DNA from: Magicicada septendecula
Taxonomy: Eukaryota > Arthropoda > Insecta > Hemiptera > Cicadidae
Reading direction: 5' to 3'
DNA: 64,000 nucleotides
NCBI GenBank assembly: GCA_034769895.1
Contig: CM068368.1
Coordinates: forward strand, 691,067,877-691,131,876
Shown: positions 45,716-58,375 of the stretch, one piece after another
Layout of the letters: the number at the start of each line of letters is the position of its first letter
Position numbering within the stretch: position 1 is the first letter of the stretch
Program-made: the position numbers and the translations under genes
Notes under the pieces: generated by a model
Seen by the model: the letters and a program-made list of their open reading frames with translations, nothing else
Databases searched by the model: none
Told to the model about the DNA's origin: nothing

Positions 45716-46245
45716 ATTAAAATGTTTGTTTTATGTATAAAGCTACGTCCTGTCTGGCCTATGTAGAATTTGTTGCAAACAGGACATAGCTTCAAACAAA
45801 GATACATTGAACACACAAAGGCACTCCACTCCAGTACAGAATCCACCTTTGCAAACCACCTCATTGAAGCAAACCACACATACAAAAACATCGACAATAA
45901 CATGAAAATTCTACACGTACACACAAAAGGCCAAAAACTAGACACTCTAGAACAATTGGAAATATACAAACACACGAAAACAAATAAAAACAACATCCTA
46001 AACGAACAGACACAATTCCAATCACACGCATTATTCGAACATATCACACCCCACACACACAACATCGATCTTTCAAAAATCGATTCCGTTGCAAACAACA
46101 AGACGGACAGTGCTACCAGCGGCAACCTCTGAAGAAGCTTTTTAAAAGAGAAAACCAGTTCAGGTTATAAGGTAAAACTTTTACGTTTTTACCCATAAAA
46201 AGTTTTGTGTTCTGAGTCGTAGTGAAATAATTATATTTAAAAAAT
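45716..46245 (+). mobile_element. Head-to-head Penelope-like fragment
   Basis: A short minus-strand piece (CNKFYIGQTGRSF, complement of 45735-45779) abuts a plus-strand copy that resumes within the same motif at 45780 and runs to 46132. The tail CTGAAGAAG...GAAAACC and GTGTTCTGAGTCG reaches about 46240. This is the same family as 30995-31500. Confidence 0.85.
45798..46132 (+). pseudogene. Penelope-like endonuclease C-terminal fragment
   Basis: The 120-residue frame (QRYIEHTKALHS, LEQLEIYKHTKT, ending TSGNL) lacks the GIY and YIG strands on this strand, because the foldback junction falls inside the core. It is not functional. Confidence 0.85.
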
Positions 46246-46257
46246 TGTTATTTGCGA

Positions 46258-46347
46258 TTAAATAAAGCTGGTAATATTAGGGACTTCAGTAAAGTCTGTA
46301 TTTTGTTTACACTGTGCCATACGACGATCCATGAGTCCGTCATAACA
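46258..46347. repeat. Truncated copy of the solo LTR at 27719
   Basis: The last ~90 bases match the LTR end (AATAAAGCTGG..., GTGCCATACGACGATC, CCGTCATAACA). It is followed by ATATG, as at 28173. Confidence 0.75.
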
Positions 46348-46678
46348 ATATGTTAACATAAACCAAAAGTTTGAATTTGTTTATTAAGACAAGTTTGGGT
46401 TTCTTTACTGTTCTACTTCTATTTTTTTTTTTTTTATCTTCATAATTTATGAATTTTATAATTTCAGTTGTTATCGTGGTACAGTAGTAAAACTTTCGAA
46501 CCTGAATATTTTCACATTGGGCAAATACAACCAGGGTTGAATTTATTCCAGAGACACTAAACATCAAAACACGTTATTATGCAGTTACATATCCTCAAAC
46601 GAATGTATGAATGAGTAGCAGAGTTTTAACTGTGAAGTACAGAATCAGTGCCTAGGGCTGCTATAATGTAAAATATCG

Positions 46679-47660
46679 GTATGGAGAACCATACATGACT
46701 TCCATGTTCTAAGATATATATTTAAAATCATTTTCGAAATGAAATATTACTATAGAAACTACTTCTTTCTACTTACTGCTTCAGCCTTAACCACAGTACT
46801 GTGATCACTAACGTATACCACCTCACGTTATCGCACTCGATTTTCACTGATGATGGAAATTGATGGCATTGCCGAAATGTCTGGTTTTGTAGAAAACATT
46901 GGACTACGGCCAAACATCCCGGGAAGGAATTTTAACAAAAACTACTTCTTTGTTGCCGATAACGTTGTACAATATATATAAAAAACTGCATAAAATTAAT
47001 GGCTTGTATAAGTTAATGTTTGATCTCCATTAAGTAGTGCTCAAGTTTCCAAAGTTTTAATATCATGATGTCCGTAATTAAAACATCAGAGCAGGTTTAG
47101 TATGTATGAGGGTACACCGTGGACAAAAATTTTCAACATTTCCTATTGAACGTTGCTTAGAATAAAGCTGCGAATCTACAGTGTATGTTTCACGGAACAA
47201 ACACCCGAAAAAGAAGGAGCGCTCCGAAGTCACTCATGGACCCTCAGCATCTTGCAGAGGGTTCATTCCCTAAAGATGAAAAGTCTGTCTATGAATCGTT
47301 CCTCTGTAAACACGTGCAGTTACACTGCCCAGCGATCCACAGGAAGCAAATCGCTATCCATGCTGGACACTTTTTCGGCTTGCACGCGTTATGTTGGTAT
47401 GGGTTACAGCACTTACCATTTAAAAAGCGTGCAAATGTAAGAAAATAAACATGAGTGAGGCCAGAAATAACGCGAATTTTGTGTGTGTGTGTCTTCCCTG
47501 CCTTTTTATTGCGGTAGTCATAATAATAAAATGGAAACGTAACCATTACATAACTGAGATATGCTTGCCTGCCACGAACGATATATTATTTTATACATGT
47601 ATATTAACTCATACATAATTTACATTAAAATGAACAAATTATAATTTTATTGCCTGGCAA
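46679..47660 (+). repeat. Repeat family A, copy 3 (left arm of inverted arrangement)
   Basis: It runs from GGTATGGAGAACC to CAACAAAATTATTTTAT. It is the inverted counterpart of 48365-49859, and carries the same 170-bp insertion and the same non-coding block with AGCGATCCACAGG. Two overlapping frames (47153-47440 and 47185-47448) are equally conserved among copies. Confidence 0.8.
46769..46938 (+). mobile_element. 170-bp insertion with hammerhead-like core and 13-bp target duplication
   Basis: AAACTACTTCTTT flanks it at 46756-46768 and 46939-46951, while the uninterrupted site exists at 36704-36716. Inside are CTGATGA (46847-46853) and GAAAT (46873-46877; GAAAC in the sister copy) separated by 19 bases. 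The sister copy is at 49603-49772. Confidence 0.85.
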
Positions 47661-47679
47661 CAAAATTATTTTATTTTTA

Positions 47680-48358
47680 CTTCCATGTTCCTTAAGGAAA
47701 TGGAAGTATGGTGATCGCAAAAAAATCGTGTTTGAGATTATTGCAGATTATGATTGTACTACACTCAAAACATGAAAAAAAGTCGTTTTTCGAAAAGTGT
47801 CTGTGTGTGTCGTGTGTCTATCTATAGATTTTTTTTCTATGGCAAACGATAACAGCCGCAAATTCAAACAGAATCAAATAATTTTTTGCATACAGTCCTG
47901 ATTTGTAGAGTACTCACGACCTGTTGTTTTTGGTTAAGATCGGTTAAGGGAAAGGGGTAGTTTACCTGCAACATTTTTTTAACAAGGGTATTTTCTATGG
48001 CAAACGATAACAGCCGCAAATTCAAACAGAATCAAATAATTTTTTGCATACAGTCCTGATTTGTAGAGTACTCAAGACCTATTGTTTTTGGTAAAGATCG
48101 GTTAAGGGGAAGGGGTAGTTTACCAGCAACATTTTTTTATCAAAGGTAGTTTTCTATGGCAAACGATAACAGCCGCAAATTCAAACAGAATCAGATAATT
48201 TTTTTTGCATACATCCCTGAATTGTAGAGATCTCAAGGACTTTAGATTTTTGTGAAGATCGGTTAAGGGGAAGGGATAGTTTACCTGCAACCTTTTACGT
48301 TTTAACAACAGTAAAGTACTTGAAAATTCATTTAAACTTTTTGAAACAATGGTAATTG
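47680..48358 (+). repeat. Repeat family B, copy 1, with three ~158-bp satellite units
   Basis: The left end has the palindrome TTCCTTAAGGAA. The right end has AACAATGGTAATTGTT. Between them about three tandem units repeat, each with GGCAAACGATAACAGCCGC and GATCGGTTAAGGGAAAGGGG. No coding frame is present. The same unit is inverted and longer at 49866-51200. Confidence 0.85.
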
Positions 48359-48545
48359 TTAAAAATAAAATAATTTTGTTGCCAGGCAATAAAATTATAA
48401 TTTTTTCATTTTAATGTAAATTATGTATGAGTTAATATACATGTATAAAATAATATATCGTTCATGGCAGGCAAGCATATCTCAGTTATGTAATGTTTAC
48501 GTTTCCATTTTATTATTATGACTACCGCAATAAAAAGGCAGGGAA

Positions 48546-48793
<248 letters not shown>

Positions 48794-49346
48794 TCGCGTT
48801 ATTTCTGGCCTCACTCATGTTTATTTTCTTACATTTGCACGCTTTTTAAATGGTAAGTGCCGAAACCCATACCAACATAATGCGTGCAAGCCGAAAAAGT
48901 GTCCAGCGTGGATAGCGATTTGCTTCCTGTGGATCTCTGGGCAGTGTAACTGCACGTGTTTACAGAGGAACGATTCATAGACAGACTTTTCGTCTTTAGG
49001 GAATGAACCCTCTGCAAGATGCTGAGGGTCCATGAGTGACTTCGGAGCACTCCTTCTTTTTGGCATGTTTGTTCTGTGAAACATACACTGTAGATTCCCA
49101 GCTTGATAGGAACGCTGCAACTAGGAACACTGTAGCAACGCTCAATAGGAAATGTCGAAAATTTTTATCCACGGTGTACCCTCATACACACTAAACCTGC
49201 TCTGATGTTTTAATTACGGACATCATAATATTAAAACTTTGGAAACTTGAGCACTACTTAATGGAGATCAAACATTAACTTATACAAGCCATTAATTTTA
49301 TGCAATTTTTTATATATATTGTACAACGTTATCGGCAACAAAGAAG

Positions 49347-49586
49347 TCTTATATTTCGTTGTCCATGACGTGTCCGTTACTTAACTAAATATCACTATAA
49401 TATTGACGACTCGGAACACAAAGTTTTTTATAAGTAAAAACATAAAGTTTTACCTTACAGCCTAAACCGGCTTTCACCTATGAAGCCTTCTATAGGTGAA
49501 AGCCGGTTTAGGCTGTAAGGTAAAACTTTATGTTTTTACTTATAAAAAACTTTGTGTTCCGAGTCGTCAATATTATAGTGATATTT
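49347..49586. mobile_element. Palindromic 240-bp PLE-tail insertion with 10-bp target duplication
   Basis: AACAAAGAAG occurs at 49337-49346 and 49587-49596. Two ~100-bp arms (49387-49485 and 49487-49586) are near-perfect reverse complements. Each is the PLE tail also seen at 31400-31500 (GTGTTCCGAGTCGT, CTTATAAAAAACTTTG). No coding sequence is included. Confidence 0.9.
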
Positions 49587-49602
49587 AACAAAGAAGTAGT
49601 TT

Positions 49603-49772
49603 TTGTTAAAATTCCTTCCCGGGATGTTTGGCCATAGTCCAACGTTTTCTACAAAACCAGACGTTTCGGCAATGCCATCGACTTCCATCATCAGTGAAAA
49701 TCGAGTGCGATAACGTGAGGTGGTATACGTCAGTGACCACAGTACTGTGGTTAAGGCTGAAGCAGTAAGTAG
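49603..49772 (-). mobile_element. Sister copy of the 170-bp hammerhead-like insertion
   Basis: The same length as 46769-46938, flanked by AAAGAAGTAGTTT at 49590-49602 and 49773-49785. On the minus strand it reads CTGATGATGG...TTGCCGAAACGTC. The core CTGATGA...GAAAC with adjacent GTC is intact in this copy. Confidence 0.85.
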
Positions 49773-49865
49773 AAAGAAGTAGTTTCTATAGTAATATTTC
49801 ATTTTGAAAATCATTTTAAATATAAATATTAGAACATGGAAGTCATGTATGGTTCTCCATACCGA

Positions 49866-51200
49866 TTTTTAACAATTACCATTGTTTCAAAAATTTTAAA
49901 TGAATTTTCAAGTACTTTACTGTTGTTAAAACGTAAAAGGTTGCAGGTAAACTACCCCTTCCCCTTAACCGATCTTTACCAAAATCGAAAGTCCTTGAGA
50001 TCTCTACAAGTCATGGACGTATGCAAAAAATTATTTGATTCTGTTTTAATTTGCGGCTGTTATCATTTGCCATAGAAAATTACCCTTGATAAAAAAAGTT
50101 GCTGGTAAACTACCCCTTCCCCTTAACCGATCTTCACCAAAAACAATAGGTCTTGAGTACTCTACAATTTAGGGCTGTATGCAAATAATCTTTTGATTCT
50201 GTTTGAATTTGCGGCTGTTATCGTTTGCCATAGAAAATACCCTTGTTAAAACATAAAACGTTGCAGGTAAACTACCCCTTTCCCTTAACCGATCTTCACC
50301 AAAATCAATAAATCTTGAGAACTCTACAATTCAGGGCTGTATGCAAAACATTATTTAATTCTGTTCGAATTTGCGGCTGTTATCGTTTGCCAAAAAAAAA
50401 TTACCCTTGATAAAAAAAACTGTTGCCGGTAAACTACCCCTTTCCCTCAACCGATCTTCACCAAAAACAATAGGTCGTGAGTACTCTACAAATCAGGACT
50501 GTATGCAAAAAATTATTTGATTCTGTTTTAATTTGCGGCTGTTATCATTTGCCATAGAAAATTACCCTTGATAAAAAAAGTTGCTGGTAAACTACCCCTT
50601 CCCCTTAACCGATCTTCACCAAAAACAATAGGTCTTGAGTACTCTACAATTTAGGGCTGTATGCAAATAATCTTTTGATTCTGTTTGAATTTGCGGCTGT
50701 TATCGTTTGCCATAGAAAATACCCTTGTTAAAACATAAAACGTTGCAGGTAAACTACCCCTTTCCCTTAACCGATCTTCACCAAAATCAATAAATCTTGA
50801 GAACTCTACAATTCAGGGCTGTATGCAAAACATTATTTAATTCTGTTCGAATTTGCGGCTGTTATCGTTTGCCAAAAAAAAATTACCCTTGATAAAAAAA
50901 ACTGTTGCCGGTAAACTACCCCTTTCCCTCAACCGATCTTCACCAAAAACAATAGGTCGTGAGTACTCTACAAATCAGGACTGTATGCAAAAAATTATTT
51001 GATTCTGTTTGAATTTGCGGCTGTTATCGTTTGCCATAGAAAAAATATCTAAGATAGACACACAGACACACACACAGACACTTTTCGAAAAACGACTTTT
51101 TTTCATGTTTTGAGTGTAGTACAATCAGAATCTGCAATAATCTCGAACACGATTTTTTTTTGCCATCACCATACTTCCATTTCCTTAAGGAACATGGAAG
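49866..51200 (-). repeat. Repeat family B, copy 2, with expanded satellite
   Basis: The inverted counterpart of 47680-48358 with the same ends (AACAATTACCATTGTT and CCTTAAGGAA). The internal ~160-bp unit is present about seven times. A block of three units (about 482 bp) is duplicated almost exactly: 50041-50522 and 50523-51004. Confidence 0.85.
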
Positions 51201-51679
51201 TAAAATTAGTGTAGACATAGCAGACATGAAAAGTAGAATAGTTTGTGCTAAACACTTTTAGGAGTTTTTACACTAAATCTACACATTTTGATCATCTTTC
51301 ATTAAACTGGCTATGTAATAATGATTATACTCAATGTCTCAATGTAGTAAACCAAACGTGAATAGGTACACACCTACTGACACATATACAGTGCAAAGGA
51401 TTGTTAACTGATGACACCTACAAGTGATATTTTATGATCTGATGTTGAAGAATATGCTTTGAAACGCGTCATCTATATATTAAAAAGAAGTCACAAGGCG
51501 GATTGAAAAAGGTTACTTTGAGTATACTCGTTCATTATTTTCAAGTACGTTATCAGTAGCCACCTCCAATAAAAATCTCATGGTTTTTACTACTCTAGCT
51601 TTACACCTTTCTCCTCTCCTCTCCTCTCTCTCAATCTCTGTCTCTGTCTTGTTCATCTTTCTCTGTCTGTCTCTCTCTG

Positions 51680-51746
<67 letters not shown>

Positions 51747-52695
51747 AAATCACCATATCTGACACTAATTACAGAATACAAGGTTGAGGAAAGGGTACAT
51801 ACGAGGTGAACTCAGAATCCACAATGTTGTGAATGTAAAGATGCCATAAGGTGAGACAAAAGGCATTTGTGAAGCGAGTGCCAGTAAGACATATTAGTTA
51901 AGCGTCTCCTCGAAGCCTGGGTCACCAGGAAACATTACAAAATTCTTCGAGCAACCTTTCAAGCAGAAAAATCCAAATCACCTAAGCTCTAAATCTACTT
52001 AATACAGTACTTTTTATTCCTTTGCACATTTGGTAAGCGCTGTGTAGAGCAGACCTATTTTTCACATTCCATTTGTCTTGGGTTAGACCACAGCAGATCA
52101 CTGACTAAATAAAACAAAAGAGAGCAGATATCAAAATCCGGTCATAAAAAATGTGTTTTTTGTTTTTGTACGACTTACAATGGTGTGGTGTTGGAAGAAA
52201 AACTTGACACTTCAGTTTTTAGTTAATTAAAAATAACGATTTATTAAGAATTTTTAGATAGACAAACCAATCAACTTGCATCGACTGGAAAAATTAATTG
52301 ACCGCAAATTTTAATTGACGGCTTCTTTAGAAAAGGAAGACAAAAAAAGCGAAAACAGCAGCAGAACTTCCGAGATTGTTTTATAAATGCTGACGCAAAT
52401 TTTCTGAACTGAGAAAACAATTAATGGCGATAGTTAATTAAATTCGGACAACAACTCGGTGTCATTCAGATTAATCAATAACTATCCACTATGCCAGTGA
52501 GGTCTGCTAACTTATAGTAGTTAACGTACATATCCTGCACGCTAATGTTGATTTAAAAAATCAACAAAAGACACGAATGCCAAATATCAAGTTCCAAGTT
52601 AAAATGTGTTCTTCATTTTGTGTCAAAGGTTATCTGTGCAAAATTTGGTGGCAATCTGTGTAACGGTGTGGATATAGAGACTTGGAGTTTTATAT
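51201..52695. other. Non-coding DNA with (CT)n microsatellite
   Basis: (CT)n occupies about 51683-51743. The rest has no gene or recognised repeat. The right side borders the inverted LTR of element C. Confidence 0.5.
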
Positions 52696-55600
52696 TGTAA
52701 CGAAGTATTCTGGTGAGTCTCTGAAAAATGTATACCAGTTTTATATGTGTTAGTGTTAGTGCGTTCGTCTCGCACTGGGGTCGTTACATAAATTTTGCGC
52801 TACCGATGTCCGTAGCGATGTTATGATTACCAGTATAACACGGCAGTAACCTTACCTGTTCTTATATAAGGGTGTGTTAATCCCGGGTGGCGCCAAATTG
52901 TTTGTTAAAACAATTAAATTTGTTAATCTGTATCTTACTAGGGTGTTCTCAGCTGTGACGGTCGGGGCGTTCAAATATTTCCTGCTCGTTCCGCCTTCTG
53001 TATCGTGTAGGTAGTTGTACTAATTGCAACTCGAGCGCTGATTGTCAAATCTAGCTTTCGTAAATGAACACAAGTAATATTATGCACTCCCTATGAAATA
53101 ATAACAACGGTTACTCCCTGTAATAGTGATTTTAATGTTTGATAATTAATATTTTCAATTTTGACAATTGAAATATATTAGTTGATTAACAACTTTGCTC
53201 CGACTTTTTACATGAAACAGTTTTACTCAGGATGACGAATCGATTAAGGAACGAGGTACGTACTCCAGCATGGCCGCTGAAGTGTTCAGTTATTATAATA
53301 TTGTCGTTCCAAAATCGTGGGATTCTTTTAATTACAAGGCAAAGAATTCCTATGATTACAATAAAATTACGTTACCTTACTCAAAGTGTACATAAATAAT
53401 AAGGTGTGTTGTTACAATCTGTTCTGTAGTGTCGTTAAATGTGTTTCGAAAGTTCGTGTTTAAACAATAGGTTAGATTTTATGTTAACAAATTTTCAGTG
53501 TGTTTATTTTTCTTAAATAATCTTTGAAAGAGAAATATTCGGCTTATAGTGAGATCAAATTACTTTTAGTAAAATTCAGAGTGATTTTGTTTTTGGAAAT
53601 AAGGTAATTCAATGGTACTTAACACATCAGTTGACTTGGTGTTTTCATTCATTGGTTCGGAAGAGGATTGGGCTGCAATAAGTTCTATTTTCATTGATCT
53701 GTGGACTTAAGTAGGTCTGGCGTCCTTTTCATATAGAATGTGGTCATAATTTTCTTTTTTCTGTTTTATGGTCCTTGGTCTTTATTTGACTGCTCCGATG
53801 GCTCGTCTGCTTCTTATCCAGTCATGGTATTGAATTTCGTTCACTGTTTTACATTATTTCATTAAATATTGGTCTTCCAAAAATTGGCTTCTATTCTGTT
53901 AGAGTGACGCTTTACCAGTAACGGTATTCAACGGTAATTTTCGCCACCAACGTCGGTTTCCATGGTAACTAAAGAATTCTGATTGGTTGAGATTGATATA
54001 AATCCATTGTTATCAAAATTTGAATTCTTTTCCAAATCCTAGTATATCTTCTGATTGCTGTTATTCCTCTATCTTCCTTCCTAATTATTAAATATTGTCA
54101 CTATAGTATGTATTTCCTTTCATAGATTATTTTGATACCCCACAAGTTTGGGTTATTTTAGGTTTTATGTTTTTACAATTATTTTATTACTTGTTAATTA
54201 CATTTCTTTTTGAATTCAAATGCTTATTATAATATTTTGTCTTAAAAATGATTTACAATTTATCCTTGGTGAATCCTTTGCCTCGGATTTGCTAATTTTT
54301 TAGTTAACTTATTACAATTTGTAGTTGTTTGTTTTTGACAGTTAGGCATTTTCCTAGGCCTAAGTAGCCATTATGGTATTTGACTTATTTCATATAAATT
54401 ATATTTCCTTTTAGCCTAATGGGTTTTATTTTGTTATTATAATTGGTTGTATCATTTATTGTTGTGTTTTGGGTCTGTTTATGTGTTATTATTATGTCAC
54501 TATTATTTGATACATAATTGTTTACTATTTGGTTTCCTCGTTTTCTAGTCATACTTTCCTTAACTTTTTTACTTATTTACTTTGCCAATAATAACAATGT
54601 GGCTAATATTTACTATTTTTTGATCTTATTAAATATAACATGTAGGCCTATGGTCTGCATAATTCCTCCACACATATCCTATTCATAAACTTGCTTGAAT
54701 AATTATTTAACTATTATTTGCTAATCTTTGTTTACAATTCTTCTTATTTTATATTATTTTTTGTGTGATAAACAACATCACTTTTATGAACTTTTTAACG
54801 GTCCCTTATAACATGGGTGTTTATGGAGTTGTTTTAACTCCTTAATTTTTTAAACAATCTTTACTTTCCCTCCATGTTAACACTATCTGTTTTTCCTTTC
54901 AGGGTATCCTCCCTTTTAATTATAATTGCATTTACTTAAATTTAATAATAATAACATTCTTTCTTAACTAACTACTGTCTTCATCACTTTTCAGTTAACT
55001 GTTTATACTTACTACTATTCTTAATTACTAATATTCTTCACTTTTTTATTTAGTGTTTTCTTAGGATTTATTAATTGTTTATGATTTTATCATTCACTAT
55101 TTTTCTCTATATTAACCTTCTTTATTTTACACTATTCTCATTTAATCATCACCTTCACTTTTAAATTATTTATAGTTTATTATAATTTAATTAGTGTACT
55201 TTCTTTATCACTACACTTTGGGGTTTTTACACTTTCATTTTGCACTTCACAAATGTTTTTGTTTTTTAAGTGTTTCTGAATGGGTAATCCCTCTAATTAC
55301 TATCTCACTACCGTACTATCTCTTTCATTACAAATGTCATTAATAATATGAACAATTTTATGTCTTTATATTTTAACAATACATCTAACTCTAAATTGTG
55401 GGTTAGTTTGCTTTTCTATATTTATATTTAACATTGTTTAATTGGGTTTCTTTCAATTATCATTTACATTATTATCCCTTAATTGATAATAGTATTTACT
55501 TTTTTTCATAGGTTAATTATTGGTCTTTTTCCAATATCACGTTTGAGTGCATCTCATGCTCATATTCTTTATTACTTGTTTGTGTCTTATCATTTGTCTT

Positions 55601-56036
55601 CATTTTTATTTATTTCCCTTTATCTTGGGTTTGTCTCTTTTTCATTTCTCTCTTTCTTCATTTTCATTGTATTTGATTAATACTTTTGTTTTCCACCTTC
55701 TCCTTTGGGTTCATTTTAACATGTTGCATTGAGTCATTCAATTCCTTTAATTTGTTTCATTTTTGTTTGGTTTTGGTTTTCTCCCTTCTTCATTTGGTTT
55801 TGTTAATCACTTTCTTCTTCATTTGGTTTTATTCTCGTTTGTTTTTTGTGGTTCCCTTCTTCTTTCGTTTCCTCTTGTTGGGTCAATCACTTGGGTTAGG
55901 TCATGTCGTCGTTTGTCGAGTCATTGTCTTTATATTTTATTTATATTAAACATTTTATTTTATATTCAGTATTATTTTATATTCAGAATCATCTTTTTTA
56001 TCCCTGGTATTGGGGTGGCTTATTTGTGTTGTAACA
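52696..56036 (-). repeat. Inverted copy of the long LTR of element C (3341 bp)
   Basis: On the minus strand it starts TGTTACAACACAAATA at 56036 and ends TTCGTTACA at 52696, the same termini as the LTR at 3661-17484. Shared blocks include TTTGGCGCCACCCGGG (reverse of 52884-52905) and GACGACATGAC...CCAAGTGATTGACC (reverse of about 55881-55910). A purine-rich GAAGGAGAGGCATTA precedes it on the minus strand (56037-56051), as expected for a 3' LTR. No target duplication was found. T-rich ORFs in it are not genes. Confidence 0.85.
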
Positions 56037-57340
56037 TAATGCCTCTCCTTCAAAATTGATCATTTTGATAAAACACTAGCATAGTTTTTTATGAAATTAT
56101 CAGTTATATATAATCTTTTTCCTTTTCTTTCTTGTTTGTTTCTTCATTCTTATTTCTCTTCTTACTTGATTCATTCCATTTTATTTGGATCTGTTTTTAT
56201 TTATCTACATTAGTGTGTTCTCCCTTTTATATAATTTTTTCCCTAACTTTTAGTAGCTGGTTTCTTCCATGACTACTCATTTTTTCTGAGACCAGAGGAA
56301 CATCATCTCTGCTCAGTTTATTTTGATTGCTGGACTTTTTCAACAGTCAATCTTAAATACCTTTTTTGTCAACTTGTGACTTAAATTAATAATAATAATA
56401 TATTTTGGGATTGTCCACCTTGTGGTTTGTTTTTAGATCACTTTGGCCTTTTACTCATTCTTCCTTCCGCTATACTTTGCTATATACTGTCATCTACTCA
56501 TACAGTTGATTGTTTTTTATTTATTCATATGTTAATTTCATCATATCTAACTTTTCATTAGTTTGTTTTCCTATTCTTCTTGTGATCATTTTAATTATCT
56601 TAGACATCTTTTTTCTTTTTCTTGGTTGTTTAGCAATATTCTGCTTTAGCCATTTTTTGTATATTTGTTTTATACATAATTTCTTCTTCTTCCTTGTACC
56701 AGTTCTGATTTTTTTTTCTTTGAATACTACATTAAATTCATTATAATTTCAGATATTTATCTTAGCAGTTTTTGCTTGATCTTATTTTTGTTTATTTTAT
56801 TTTTGTTTATTTTATTTTGTTTTAAGTATTATACTTAATAATTTTTGTAAGTTAGTTTTTCTTACTTATAGGAATTTTTGTAACTTATTCCTTTCTTGGT
56901 ACTTTTTGTTTAAATATTATCATAAGTTTGTGGTTCTTACTTTTTTATAGGAATTTTTGTAGCTTATTCCTTATTATATTTTTTTTATATTATACTTCAT
57001 ATGTCAACTTTATTTTATAGTAAGTTGATCTTACTTTGTAGGAACTTTTGTAACTTATTCCTTTTTTAATACTTTATATTAGGCCTCATAAGTCATCTAA
57101 ATATTGTTGTAATTTGTGCTCACATAATTTTTGAAATTTGGCATTTGTTTATTTTATTTATTGTAATTTATTTTTCTTCATAAAACTTTTTTACAGAAGC
57201 TTGGTTGTAAACTTCTTTTATCTTTTTGGTGGTTATATTACTTATTTCATAAGTATTGTTTCCATTATCTTTGGTGATGACATAGGGTTATACATATTAA
57301 ATCCTTAAATTTTTAGTGACCGTCAATCAGTGAATGTTTT
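56037..57340. other. T-rich non-coding DNA
   Basis: It may be the 3' untranslated interior of an element C copy on the minus strand, given the purine tract at 56037-56051. No coding frame supports this. A motif GGAACTTTTGTAACTTATTCC or similar recurs near 56870, 56950 and 57045. Confidence 0.35.
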
Positions 57341-57395
57341 AGTGGATGGTTAGTGAGGATCGGTCAATAATACAACTTTTAGTTATTTTGCGTTG

Positions 57396-57427
57396 ACGTT
57401 TCGACAATATTTATTGTCACTTCAGGA
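57396..57427 (-). ncRNA. Hammerhead-ribozyme-like motif, PLE type
   Basis: The minus strand reads CCTGAAGT, then a perfect stem GACAAT/ATTGTC with loop AAAT, then GAAACGTC. This matches the hammerhead core (CTGANGA, stem II, GAAA) except for one base at the last A of the first box. GAAACGTC at the end allows the very short stem III typical of PLE hammerheads. Confidence 0.5.
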
Positions 57428-58310
57428 CCTGTGTATGAAATACAATAGAAATATCAAACATAACGAAACAATTAAATATTTGGGTGAACGTGTTGGTGAT
57501 GTGAGTGTGTGCGTGCGTATGTATGTATCATTTTTTATGTGAAGACTTATGATAGTTTGTTTACATCTTCAAATTATCTTTAAGAAAGCGAGCAGATTAT
57601 AGTATGAGAGAACTTAAATTATACAGTATTACAATTTAAATTACTAAATGTAATGTTATTTTAATTAAAATTGTTTAATGATTAATTGTTTGATTGTTTA
57701 ATTGTTTGTTTGTTGATTGATTGTTTGTTGATTCAACAACTCGTCAATTAGCACCTACTTCTGGGAATCGTATCACATGACATTGGGGACATCATATTTT
57801 GCCAACCGAACATTGGAATCATCATTGCAGCATATCCAGCACGTGGCATTCAGCATTAGGAAAATCCAGAGCAGCCTATCTAAACAGGATTCCACCGCAT
57901 TGGATATCACCAGACAGGCAACGACCATGTCTACATTATCCACGCTTGAGTACCTGACACGACTACGAGGGTTCCGACAGGCTTTCGATACCTTCTAGAA
58001 CATGCCGATAAGTACCATTTCAACTGATTGAACTCATGTTGTGCATTAGTTTCAACTTGCATAATTCGCATATTTTTTCTCAATATTATTAAATTAAACA
58101 AAGCAGTATAGAAATAATAATATGATTTAATAATCTAAAACAATTTAAATATTTTTCAATAATTTGAATATGAACTTATAATTTTTTGTGAACTCAATTA
58201 ATATTCTCTTTATTTCTAAGTCATATCTTTTCAAACAGCACTCATGTCATTGATGATTACTGCTATATTGTTTGTAACGCCTAATTCAGGATTTTATTGT
58301 CACATAAATT
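57428..58310. other. AT-rich DNA with one unrecognised 73-codon ORF
   Basis: The plus-strand frame at 57777-57998 (QHIQHVAFSIRKIQ, LEYLTRLRGFRQAFDTF) is also open upstream of its ATG. It has fewer AT-driven codons than its surroundings. I do not recognise it, and it may be a remnant exon or chance. Confidence 0.25.
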
Positions 58311-58375
58311 TAGTTAAGATATGTTAGTAAGTATTACCGTGAGTAGGGGGAAAATGGGGGTTCTGACTAACAAAG

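Noticed and set aside
49866..51200. CRISPR-like array
   Set aside because: The repeated units are about 160 bp without unique spacers, in a eukaryotic repeat context. This is a satellite.
53880..56746. Hydrophobic, membrane-protein-like ORFs in T-rich DNA
   Set aside because: Phe/Leu-rich translations of T-rich LTR sequence; the same region in the other LTR copy is not open.
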